Part shown: one piece after another, positions 1 through 5,424 of the stretch
How the letters are laid out: the number at the start of each line of letters is the position of its first letter
Position numbering within the stretch: position 1 is the first letter of the stretch
NCBI GenBank assembly: GCA_903915615.1
Contig: CAIWTR010000078.1
Location: 1 to 5,430, forward strand
From: an uncultured Armatimonadota bacterium
GTDB taxonomy: Bacteria; Armatimonadota; Armatimonadia; Armatimonadales; Armatimonadaceae
Direction of reading: 5' to 3'
Length of the DNA stretch: 5,430 nt
Program-made: the position numbers and the translations under genes
The notes under the pieces: generated by a model
The model's input: the letters and a program-made list of their open reading frames with translations, nothing else
Database searches by the model: none
Told to the model about the DNA's origin: nothing

Positions 1-1158
1 GAAGGCTGCGGTGATGGCGTCATCCGTTTGGTCATCGGATTCACGGTACACAAGCCGAATCGCCAGCCCCATGGCTTTTGCAAAGTCAAAGTCACGCTGA
101 TCGTGTGCGGGGACGGCCATGATCGCGCCGGTTCCGTAGCCGGTGAGGACGTAGTCAGCGATCCAGATTGGGATGTCTTCGCCATTGACTGGGTTCTTTG
201 CGTAGGCTCCTGTGAAGACGCCGGTCTTTGGGCGGTTCTCGGCCGTCCGGTCCTGCTCGGATGCACGGCTTGCTGCATCAATATAGTCATTGACTGCGGA
301 CTTTTGGTCATCTGTCGTAATCGTGGCGACGAGCGGGTGTTCCGGTGCCAGGACGAGGAATGTCGCGCCCCAGAGGGTGTCTGGGCGGGTGGTGAAGACG
401 GTGATGTTTGCCGATGAATGGCCGCAGACTGCAAAGTCGACTTCTGCGCCTTCCGAGCGGCCAATCCATTCACGCTGTTGGGTTTTGACGCCTTCAGGCC
501 AGTTGATGGTGTCGAGTCCGGCGATCAGCTTGTCGGCGTAGGCGGTGATTTTGAATTTCCACTGTGGGAGAGGCTTTTGGACAACGGGTCCATCACAGCG
601 CCAGCACTTGCCATCCACGACTTCTTCGTTGGCGAGGACGGTGCTTTCATTGACGCACCAGTTGACGGGGGCGTTGTCACGGTAGGCCAAGCCGCGCTCG
701 AGGAGCAGAAGAAATGCCCATTGATTCCACTTGTAGTAAGCGGGCTCCGTTGAATTAATTTCGCGTGACCAGTCATAGGAGACGCCGAGGGTCTCGAGCT
801 GGCGACGGTATTCTGCGGCGAGCTGAGGAACAACGGTACGCGGGTTGACTCCGCGCTTGATGGCATCCTGTTCGGCTGGCTGACCAAATGCATCCCAGCC
901 CATCGGGTTGAGGACGTTGTAGCCCTTCATCCGCATGTGGCGCGCTAGGACATCGCCGGGGATGTAGTTCTTTCCATGTCCGACATGAAGGCCGCTACCG
1001 CTTGGATATGGGAACATTACCAGTGTGTAGAACTTTGGCTTCGTGGATGACGTATCGACTTTGTAGATATCGGCATCGGCCCAGCGCTTTTGCCACGTAC
1101 GCTCGATTTCGCGGAATGGGTAGCGAGGGGTTTCGTCGGTTTGCACAGAGGTGTTCAT
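1..1158 (-). CDS. leuS: Leucyl-tRNA synthetase, N-terminal 386 residues (runs off left edge)
   Basis: This cytoplasmic class I aminoacyl-tRNA synthetase charges tRNA-Leu with leucine using ATP. The reading frame is open without a stop from the ATG at 1158 to base 1, so only about the first 386 of the usual 800-870 residues are present. Visible landmarks, in order, are the HIGH-type signature HVGH at residues 58-61, inside the typical YPSGSGLHVGH context; the NPMGWDAFG block at 84-92; a zinc-type Cys cluster (C168, C185, C188) in a WC...CWRC context; and the CP1 editing domain. The editing domain begins near GRSEGAEV (233), with the threonine-rich TTRPDT at 256-261 and the AVPAHDQRDF block at 348-357. 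The KMSKS loop and anticodon-binding domain lie outside the window. The gene is divergent from pafA. No Shine-Dalgarno sequence precedes the ATG, but a -10 hexamer lies just upstream (see the promoter entry). The family assignment is secure. Confidence 0.97.
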   Translation of the reverse strand, partial: MNTSVQTDETPRYPFREIERTWQKRWADADIYKVDTSSTKPKFYTLVMFPYPSGSGLHVGHGKNYIPGDVLARHMRMKGYNVLNPMGWDAFGQPAEQDAIKRGVNPRTVVPQLAAEYRRQLETLGVSYDWSREINSTEPAYYKWNQWAFLLLLERGLAYRDNAPVNWCVNESTVLANEEVVDGKCWRCDGPVVQKPLPQWKFKITAYADKLIAGLDTINWPEGVKTQQREWIGRSEGAEVDFAVCGHSSANITVFTTRPDTLWGATFLVLAPEHPLVATITTDDQKSAVNDYIDAASRASEQDRTAENRPKTGVFTGAYAKNPVNGEDIPIWIADYVLTGYGTGAIMAVPAHDQRDFDFAKAMGLAIRLVYRESDDQTDDAITAAF

Positions 1159-1166
1159 CGGGGAGC

Positions 1167-1172
1167 AGTATA
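1167..1172 (-). promoter_or_regulatory. Candidate -10 element for leuS, leaderless arrangement
   Basis: On the minus strand TATACT (5 of 6 to TATAAT) ends eight bases before the leuS ATG. The intervening bases GCTCCCCG contain no purine-rich ribosome-binding site. Transcription would begin at or within a few bases of the A of the ATG, giving a leaderless message. No good -35 box is found at 16-18 bp; a TTGAAT lies nearer, with a 13-bp spacer. The assignment is an inference from the spacing. Confidence 0.45.
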
Positions 1173-1272
1173 TCGCTTGGGCGTAATTCAACGTCGCGAA
1201 CAGGGTTTGAAATCGGGTAGTAAAGCACTGTTGCGGTCAGTCATATGCAGGACCGCTCATGAGATGGTTGTT

Positions 1273-1281
1273 TGATAGAAT
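1273..1281 (+). promoter_or_regulatory. Candidate extended -10 promoter for pafA
   Basis: The sequence TGATAGAAT reads as an extended -10 (TGn followed by TAGAAT, 5 of 6 to TATAAT). No convincing -35 box is seen 16-18 bp upstream, which extended -10 promoters can tolerate. The predicted start near 1288 gives a leader of about 40 bases containing the AGGAG ribosome-binding site of pafA. Confidence 0.45.
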
Positions 1282-1312
1282 CGGGCACCTGCCAATTGGT
1301 GTTTTGGGCGAC

Positions 1313-1317
1313 AGGAG
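1313..1317 (+). promoter_or_regulatory. Ribosome-binding site that fixes the pafA start
   Basis: AGGAG lies 10 bases before the ATG at 1328. This favours that start over the in-frame ATG at 1259, which lies upstream of the candidate -10 element and has no comparable site. Confidence 0.6.
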
Positions 1318-1327
1318 TGTGGCGAGC

Positions 1328-2809
1328 ATGGAACGGCGCGTGATTGGTATTGAAACCGAGTTTGGCTGTCTGGTCCGTGATGATCAGGTTGGGACTCCTG
1401 AAACGATTGTGCACCTGGTACGCGACCACTGCTTCTATGAAAAGAAGTGGGGAGTTATCGACCTCCATGCGCGGGATTATTCATTTGAGCCCGCCCGTTC
1501 AGGAGGCTTTCTCTTAAACGGTGGCCGTCTTTATGTAGATGCTGTCGGCGACCATGAGGAGTACGCGACGGCGGAGTGTTCATCCATTTTGGATGTATGC
1601 CGCCACCATAAGGCTGGTCAGTGGCTGTTACAGTCATTTCTTGATGACCTTGGTCTTACGGATGCCGTTTCGTTCCACAACAACAGTGTGGATCACTTTG
1701 GCGGGCACACATTTGGCTGTCATGAGAACTACCTGGTCTCGATGGCGGATGAAGAGTTTTTCCGGGCGAGCTTACGTGGGCTGATTCCCTTTTTGGTGAC
1801 GCGTCAGATTTTTGCGGGAGTCGGGCGTGTTGGTGGCCACCGGCTGAATTTCAGCTCGCTGGAAAACTCGATCATGACGATCAGTGACCACGATGTTGAC
1901 TACCAGTGGATTTCGAATTTCTACGGCGTTGAGCTTGATAACTCGGTTGACTTTCAGCTGAGTCAGCGTGCGGACCATATCATCCGGACGATTGCGAGTC
2001 GTGTGCGGTTTAACCGCGCGATCATCAATCCAAAGTGGGATAGTTATTACCAGAACGCGACGTACAACCGCCTGCACATTTTGTTTGGCGAGTCGAACAT
2101 GAGTGACTACGCTACAGCGCTAAAGGTTGGAACGACAAGCGCGGTGTTGAGTCTTCTTGAGGATGGTCTGATTGGCCGTGATGTTGAGATTCAGGATCCG
2201 TTGGAGGCGCTGCGTTCGATTAGCCGGGATGGCAGTTATCGTTGGTTGGTGACGCTTACGGACGGTACGACGATCTCGGCGATTGACTTGCAGCGGCGCT
2301 ACCTGTCGGCGGCCAAGAAGCGCTTGACGGGTGTGGATGAGCAAACGGATTGGGTTTTGGCGAACTGGGAGTCGACGCTTGACCAGCTGGAGCGTGACCC
2401 GATGGTTTTGGCGGACCGCCTGGATTGGGTTGCGAAGAAGAAGCTGTTTACAGAGTTTGTGGCGAGTGAGGGTGTGGCCTGGTCGGATGACATCCTCCAG
2501 AGTTTGGACATCGAGTATCACAACATTAACCGCAACCAAAGTTTGTTTCATGCGCTTGAGCAATCGGGTGAGATGGTGCGTCTCGTGTCTGATTTTGAGA
2601 TTGCGAAGGCGATGTCAACGCCGCCTGTTGGGACCCGTGCTGAGGGGCGTGCAAACGTAGTTCGCAGATTAATTGCTGCCAAATCGCGGGAATATGTGGT
2701 TGACTGGGATGTTGTCTATGCCGGCAAGGGTCGGCAACTTGAATTTGGAGACCCCTTGCATACGTATGCGGATGAAACGCATCGGATGTTGGCTGGGCTT
2801 CCGGAATAG
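1328..2809 (+). CDS. pafA: Pup/UBact-protein ligase, PafA/Dop family (divergent PafA-like)
   Basis: PafA enzymes use ATP to phosphorylate the C-terminal glutamate of Pup (or UBact) and join it to lysines of proteins destined for the bacterial proteasome; Dop is the related deamidase/depupylase. The 493-residue product shows the family order: ERRVIGIETEFG at 2-13 (E9 is a predicted metal ligand), NGGRLYVD at 64-71 with D71 at the position of the proposed catalytic Asp, EYATAEC at 78-84, FGCHENYL at 129-136, PFLVTRQ at 154-160, QLSQRADHI at 210-218, SNMSD..T.LKVGT at 256-269 and DWVAKKKLF at 366-374. IETEFG, YATAEC, SNMS, LKVGT, YH.I.R..LF and the short segment before NGGRLYVD match PafA better than Dop, which carries a long loop there; LDQLERDPM (351-359) is Dop-like. 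Two regions are odd: an insertion at about 170-207, and INPKWDSYYQ where both subfamilies normally have INTRDEPHAD. The ATG at 1328 is preferred over 1259 because AGGAG precedes it and homology begins there. No pathway partners are adjacent. Family secure; PafA versus Dop probable. Confidence 0.88.
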   Translation: MERRVIGIETEFGCLVRDDQVGTPETIVHLVRDHCFYEKKWGVIDLHARDYSFEPARSGGFLLNGGRLYVDAVGDHEEYATAECSSILDVCRHHKAGQWLLQSFLDDLGLTDAVSFHNNSVDHFGGHTFGCHENYLVSMADEEFFRASLRGLIPFLVTRQIFAGVGRVGGHRLNFSSLENSIMTISDHDVDYQWISNFYGVELDNSVDFQLSQRADHIIRTIASRVRFNRAIINPKWDSYYQNATYNRLHILFGESNMSDYATALKVGTTSAVLSLLEDGLIGRDVEIQDPLEALRSISRDGSYRWLVTLTDGTTISAIDLQRRYLSAAKKRLTGVDEQTDWVLANWESTLDQLERDPMVLADRLDWVAKKKLFTEFVASEGVAWSDDILQSLDIEYHNINRNQSLFHALEQSGEMVRLVSDFEIAKAMSTPPVGTRAEGRANVVRRLIAAKSREYVVDWDVVYAGKGRQLEFGDPLHTYADETHRMLAGLPE

Positions 2810-2824
2810 TTTTTATAGTTTAAT

Positions 2825-2854
2825 TTGCATCGTCCGGCAATTGGTCGGTATGAT
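2825..2854 (+). promoter_or_regulatory. Candidate sigma-70-type promoter for rpmG-rpmB
   Basis: TATGAT at 2849-2854 (5 of 6 to TATAAT) is preceded at an 18-bp spacing by a weak -35, TTGCAT at 2825-2830. Transcription would start near 2861, giving a leader of about 29 bases before rpmG. The element is in the only intergenic gap upstream of the ribosomal genes. Confidence 0.5.
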
Positions 2855-2889
2855 GCACGCTTGGCACTACTAGCAATGGGATTAGAGTA

Positions 2890-3057
2890 ATGGCAAAGAA
2901 AAGCGGCGAAAATAGATTGGTGATTACGCTCCGTTCAACCGAGAGCGCACATGCATACACCACAATGAAGAATAAGCGGAATGATCCGGCACGTATCGAG
3001 CTCAAGAAGTACGATCCTGTCGTTCGCCGCCACGTCACATATCGGGAGGCTAAGTAA
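2890..3057 (+). CDS. rpmG: 50S ribosomal protein L33, zinc-free form
   Basis: The product is a 55-residue component of the large ribosomal subunit. It begins MAKKSGENRLVITLRSTES and continues with YTTMKNKRNDPARIELKKYDP, the standard L33 pattern (GxR..I.L.sTes, then Y.T.KN+RN.p.RleLkKYdP). It has no cysteine at all, so it is the zinc-independent (C-minus) type rather than the four-Cys zinc-ribbon type. Length is normal for the family. The ATG at 2890 is the first in frame and matches the conserved N-terminus; only a weak purine stretch (GGGATTAGAG) precedes it. It is two bases upstream of rpmB, and together they form a ribosomal-protein operon with one promoter and one terminator. The ORF is shorter than 60 codons and easily missed. 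Confidence 0.95.
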   Translation: MAKKSGENRLVITLRSTESAHAYTTMKNKRNDPARIELKKYDPVVRRHVTYREAK

Positions 3058-3059
3058 CC

Positions 3060-3308
3060 ATGGCTCGAGTCTGTGCATTAACAGGTCGCAAATCGCAGAG
3101 TGGACGTAACGTTCGCTATAACCACGGTGGAATGTGGGAAATGCGTGCTCCAAAGAAGCCACGTAAGTTCCATGTCAACCTTCAGACCGTAACCGTCCCT
3201 ACACCGGATGGCGGAACGAAGAAGATTAAGATTGCTGCACGTATGATTACATCGCGTGCATTCAAGGCCATTCTGGCTGGTGAGCGGGCGCTTCCAAAGG
3301 GCGTCTAA
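3060..3308 (+). CDS. rpmB: 50S ribosomal protein L28
   Basis: The product is an 82-residue large-subunit ribosomal protein. The N-terminus MARVCALTGRKSQSGRNV is the classical L28 opening (vC.vTGK.p..GnnvSh), and the later KFHVNLQTV at 36-44 corresponds to the RRFLPNLQ.v stretch. KKIKIAARMITSRAF (54-68) is the C-terminal L28 strand and the conserved r..k....r region. Only one cysteine is present (C5), so the four-Cys zinc site of some L28 proteins is absent. Between NV and KFHVNL the protein has GGMWEMRAPKKP, longer and less usual than the familiar short NKTKRRF linker. The start is supported by GGGAGG at 3044-3049, inside the end of rpmG, ten bases before the ATG, so translation of the two genes is probably coupled. 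A strong terminator follows. Confidence 0.95.
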   Translation: MARVCALTGRKSQSGRNVRYNHGGMWEMRAPKKPRKFHVNLQTVTVPTPDGGTKKIKIAARMITSRAFKAILAGERALPKGV

Positions 3309-3338
3309 TCCCTTCGGCTGTTGCTGGTATCAATCTAT

Positions 3339-3374
3339 GCCGGGTCGCTTGCGACCCGGCTTTTTGTTTGTTGA
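3339..3374 (+). terminator. Intrinsic terminator of the rpmG-rpmB operon
   Basis: A perfect 10-base inverted repeat (3339-3348 and 3351-3360, GCCGGGTCGC with its complement) is separated by only TT. It can also fold as an 8-bp stem with a six-base loop. TTTTTGTTTGTTG follows at once. This is a GC-rich hairpin with a U-tract, the standard form of a rho-independent terminator, 30 bases after the rpmB stop. Confidence 0.93.
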
Positions 3375-3386
3375 ACGGTTTGCAAA

Positions 3387-4652
3387 ATGTCGCTTGGCAC
3401 ACAAAAACGAAGATCCAATAACTTCATCATGTGTTTGATGGATGCCATCGGCTTCCCGCTTGGTAACGCTTTCTTTTCGACGACCACGGTGATTCCGGTT
3501 GCGCTCGCGGCTGCCGGCGCGGATAAGCTTTCTGTTGGCTTGCTGGTTGCGATGATCATGGTGATTCAAGCAATCCCTGGCCTCTTCGCCGTACGCTGGG
3601 TCTCGAAAATGCCGATCGTAAAAAACTACGTCGGATGGGTTGGCATCGGTGAACGTGTCGCATTGTTACCGCTTGCCTGGTTTGTGGTGGCATGGGGACC
3701 AAGTAAACCCACATGGTTTGTGACCGCGGTGTTTGGCTGTTTTGCACTTCACATGTTCTTTATGGGCATCAATATGCCCGCCTACTGGGTCCTCGTTGGC
3801 AAAGTTATTCCAACAAACTGGCGCGGCCGTCTCTACGGCTTTGCCGGAGGGATTGCGGGTGTACTAAGCATCGGCGTGGATGCCCTGATGCGCAATGTTG
3901 TCTTCAGTGGCAAAAACGATGGCTTTCCCCACGGGTACAGTGCCGGGTTTGTGATCGGGTTTGTGATCCTGATGGTCAGTTTGGTTCCTCTCTTCCTGGT
4001 GCGTGAGCAGCCGATGCTCTCTCAGGCAGGCAACAGCTATTCGCTCGCTGCTTACAAAGAAGTCTGGACATCGGATAGTAAGTTCCGCCAGCTCACGACC
4101 GGGCAGCTTGTGTTTGTGCTGTCATCGATGATGGTCCCATTCCTCGTGCTCCATGGGCGTGAGTCGCTTGGAGCAACGGATGGCCACCTCGCCACGTACA
4201 CAACCGTAACGCTGCTGTCATCATCATTGGGCAGTCTTTATCTTGGCTATCTGTCCGATAAGTATGGCAACTTCAAGGTCTATAAGTGGTCGATGGTTGT
4301 GGGAGTTGTGTGCGCGCTGTATGCCATCGTGTGCCGGTCAGCCAGCTGGTACACCCTCGTCTTTGTGCTCCAGGGACTATCTGCGAGTGGCGTTGGGATT
4401 GTGGCGATGAACCTCGTGATGGAACTGGCGGGCAGCGCTAAGCGCATTGGTGTGTACTCATCGTTCTATTCGGCACTCACCAGCATCCCTAGGGCGATCG
4501 CACCGGTGATCGGCTCCCTCATTGCGGGGGGACTCGGCTACGTGCCATTGTTCTCCACCTGTGTTGTCGCGATCGTGATTGCGCTCTGGATCACGCTGGC
4601 GCATCGCCACAATCAACCAACCGGATTGGATACACTTGACCATGTTGCATGA
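3387..4652 (+). CDS. Major facilitator superfamily transporter, substrate unknown
   Basis: The 421-residue product is an inner-membrane carrier with about 12 hydrophobic helices. By eye these fall at about 12-42, 48-70, 82-103, 108-137, 150-170, 185-207, 240-258, 270-292, 300-317, 320-345, 355-382 and 385-408, with a hydrophilic central loop near 208-238 as in MFS proteins. An MFS motif A (G287-YLS-D291-KYGNFK) joins helices 8 and 9. IPTNWRGRLYGF at 141-152 resembles the P..RG...G segment of MFS proteins related to drug or sugar carriers. The ATG at 3387 keeps the RRSNNF segment before helix 1, but has no ribosome-binding site; an internal ATG at 3429 is a credible alternative. The 3' end overlaps upp by 11 bases, so the two are probably co-transcribed and the substrate could be a nucleobase or nucleoside. 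That link is inference; MFS sequence alone does not give a substrate. Confidence 0.85.
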   Translation: MSLGTQKRRSNNFIMCLMDAIGFPLGNAFFSTTTVIPVALAAAGADKLSVGLLVAMIMVIQAIPGLFAVRWVSKMPIVKNYVGWVGIGERVALLPLAWFVVAWGPSKPTWFVTAVFGCFALHMFFMGINMPAYWVLVGKVIPTNWRGRLYGFAGGIAGVLSIGVDALMRNVVFSGKNDGFPHGYSAGFVIGFVILMVSLVPLFLVREQPMLSQAGNSYSLAAYKEVWTSDSKFRQLTTGQLVFVLSSMMVPFLVLHGRESLGATDGHLATYTTVTLLSSSLGSLYLGYLSDKYGNFKVYKWSMVVGVVCALYAIVCRSASWYTLVFVLQGLSASGVGIVAMNLVMELAGSAKRIGVYSSFYSALTSIPRAIAPVIGSLIAGGLGYVPLFSTCVVAIVIALWITLAHRHNQPTGLDTLDHVA

Positions 4653-5256
4653 GATGAAACATCCGGTAAGTGATGTCGCCCTGACGATACTGAGGGCTCA
4701 GGACACGTGTACAACAGCCTTTCGCCAGCAGACGCAGCGGGTGGCTTTAATGGTGCTTGCTGAGTGCTTGCGCACGATGCCCATCGATGCGGTCCGGGTT
4801 ACAACGCCTGTGGGTGAAGCGGATGGCTGCCGTCCCGTGGGGCGCCTTGTCGTTGTTCCTGTGCTTCGCGCTGGTCTTGCGTTTACCAGTGCTGTGGAGC
4901 AGCTGTGTCCGGATGCTGAGTTGATGTTCGCTGGGCTTGCCCGTGATGAAACCACGGCGGAAGCGCATTGGTATATGGACCGTATCGGCGATGTCTCCGG
5001 GGCCTTTGTGGTTGTCCTTGACCCGATGCTCGCGACCGGTGGGAGTGTTGGCCAGGTTGTGGCGCGATGTATGGAGCGCGGAGCTGCAGCGGTGGTCGTT
5101 GGATGCATCGTCGCTGCACCAGAGGGCGTCGCAGAGGTTGAGGGTCGCTTCCCGGATGTCCGTATTGTCACGGCAGCCCTTGATTCGCATTTGAATGACG
5201 TGAAGTACATCATTCCTGGCCTTGGGGACTTTGGCGACCGGTGGTGTGGCACGTAG
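4642..5256 (+). CDS. upp: Uracil phosphoribosyltransferase
   Basis: This cytoplasmic salvage enzyme makes UMP from uracil and PRPP. The 204-residue product has the family signatures in order: KHPVSDVALTILRAQDT near the N-terminus (compare HPLv.hkl..lR..dt), VVPVLRAGLAF at residues 71-81, the PRPP-binding loop VVLDPMLATGGSVG at about 128-141, VAAPEGVAEVE with HPDV-like FPDVRIVTA, and the uracil-binding C-terminus YIIPGLGDFGDRWCGT. Length matches the usual 205-210 residues. The ATG at 4642 is chosen because it places the HP motif at the usual distance from the N-terminus; another ATG at 4654 would remove four residues, and the upstream in-frame ATG at 4579 would add 21 unrelated residues translated from inside the transporter gene. 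Overlap of 11 bases with the transporter suggests translational coupling. Its last 19 codons and the bases after the stop are duplicated downstream. Confidence 0.96.
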   Translation: MLHEMKHPVSDVALTILRAQDTCTTAFRQQTQRVALMVLAECLRTMPIDAVRVTTPVGEADGCRPVGRLVVVPVLRAGLAFTSAVEQLCPDAELMFAGLARDETTAEAHWYMDRIGDVSGAFVVVLDPMLATGGSVGQVVARCMERGAAAVVVGCIVAAPEGVAEVEGRFPDVRIVTAALDSHLNDVKYIIPGLGDFGDRWCGT

Positions 5257-5263
5257 GGAAGTG
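5200..5263 (+). repeat. Direct repeat, copy 1 (3' end of upp)
   Basis: These 64 bases cover the last 18 sense codons and stop of upp (VKYIIPGLGDFGDRWCGT) plus seven bases after it. They recur at 5340-5403 with 62 of 64 identical. The differences are T5206 versus C5346 and T5232 versus C5372. Confidence 0.95.
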
Positions 5264-5339
5264 GACTCTTTTTGTCTTTGCTAGTGTCGCAGCAGGCTTT
5301 TCAGCTTCGGTGCAGTATGACTTGAAAACGGTCTGTAAT
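5264..5339 (+). other. 76-bp spacer between the upp-tail repeats
   Basis: This stretch does not resemble upp. It starts with a T-rich run (CTCTTTTTGTCTTTG, 5266-5280), which could serve as a terminator U-tract, although no strong hairpin precedes it. In the frame of the second upp tail it reads through without a stop as a mostly hydrophobic segment (TLFVFASVAAGFSASV) followed by QYDLKTVCN. No insertion-sequence ends, tRNA or integrase are seen. Confidence 0.5.
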
Positions 5340-5403
5340 GTGAAGCACATCATTCCTGGCCTTGGGGACTTCGGCGACCGGTGGTGTGGCACGTAGGGAA
5401 GTG
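5340..5403 (+). repeat. Direct repeat, copy 2 (detached upp tail)
   Basis: This is the second copy of the upp 3' end, displaced by 140 bp, which is not a multiple of three. It encodes VKHIIPGLGDFGDRWCGT and a TAG stop: one change is missense (TAC to CAC, Tyr to His) and one is synonymous (TTT to TTC). It lacks the rest of upp and cannot make a working enzyme. It may be a remnant of a duplication, of recombination with another upp allele, or of integration and excision at the gene end. Confidence 0.9.
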
Positions 5404-5424
5404 ATGATTTATCACCTCTTTATC
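5401..5424 (+). terminator. Weak hairpin with T-rich tail after the second upp tail
   Basis: GTGAT (5401-5405) and ATCAC (5411-5415) form a five-base-pair stem with a GATTT loop, followed by CTCTTTATC. The stem is short and AT-rich, so terminator activity is uncertain. If the original upp gene ended at copy 2, this would be its native 3' hairpin. Confidence 0.25.

Noticed and set aside
28..753. Plus-strand open frames in the first 750 bases
   Set aside because: They are antisense to leuS, whose protein sequence is unmistakable throughout this region.
1259..1327. Longer start for pafA at the ATG at 1259
   Set aside because: The extra 23 residues lie across the candidate -10 element, have no ribosome-binding site, and precede the ERRVIGIETEFG block where the family normally begins.
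2120..2563. 147-residue minus-strand open frame inside pafA
   Set aside because: It lies fully opposite conserved PafA coding sequence, is rich in Arg, Gln and Leu, and has no recognisable motif or ribosome-binding site.
2810..2889. Terminator after pafA
   Set aside because: The T-rich stretch at 2809-2826 has no GC-rich inverted repeat before it, so I do not call a terminator.
4579..4641. Longer start for upp at 4579
   Set aside because: It would add 21 residues read from inside the transporter gene in another frame; the UPRT N-terminus is already complete from 4642.
4698..5252. 184-residue minus-strand open frame opposite upp
   Set aside because: Composition (rich in Ser, Thr, Arg, Pro) and complete overlap with the clear upp gene mark it as an antisense shadow of third-position bias.
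5200..5403. Insertion sequence or CRISPR-like array at the right edge
   Set aside because: There are only two direct copies, no terminal inverted repeats, no transposase, and the repeat is protein-coding upp sequence, so neither label fits.
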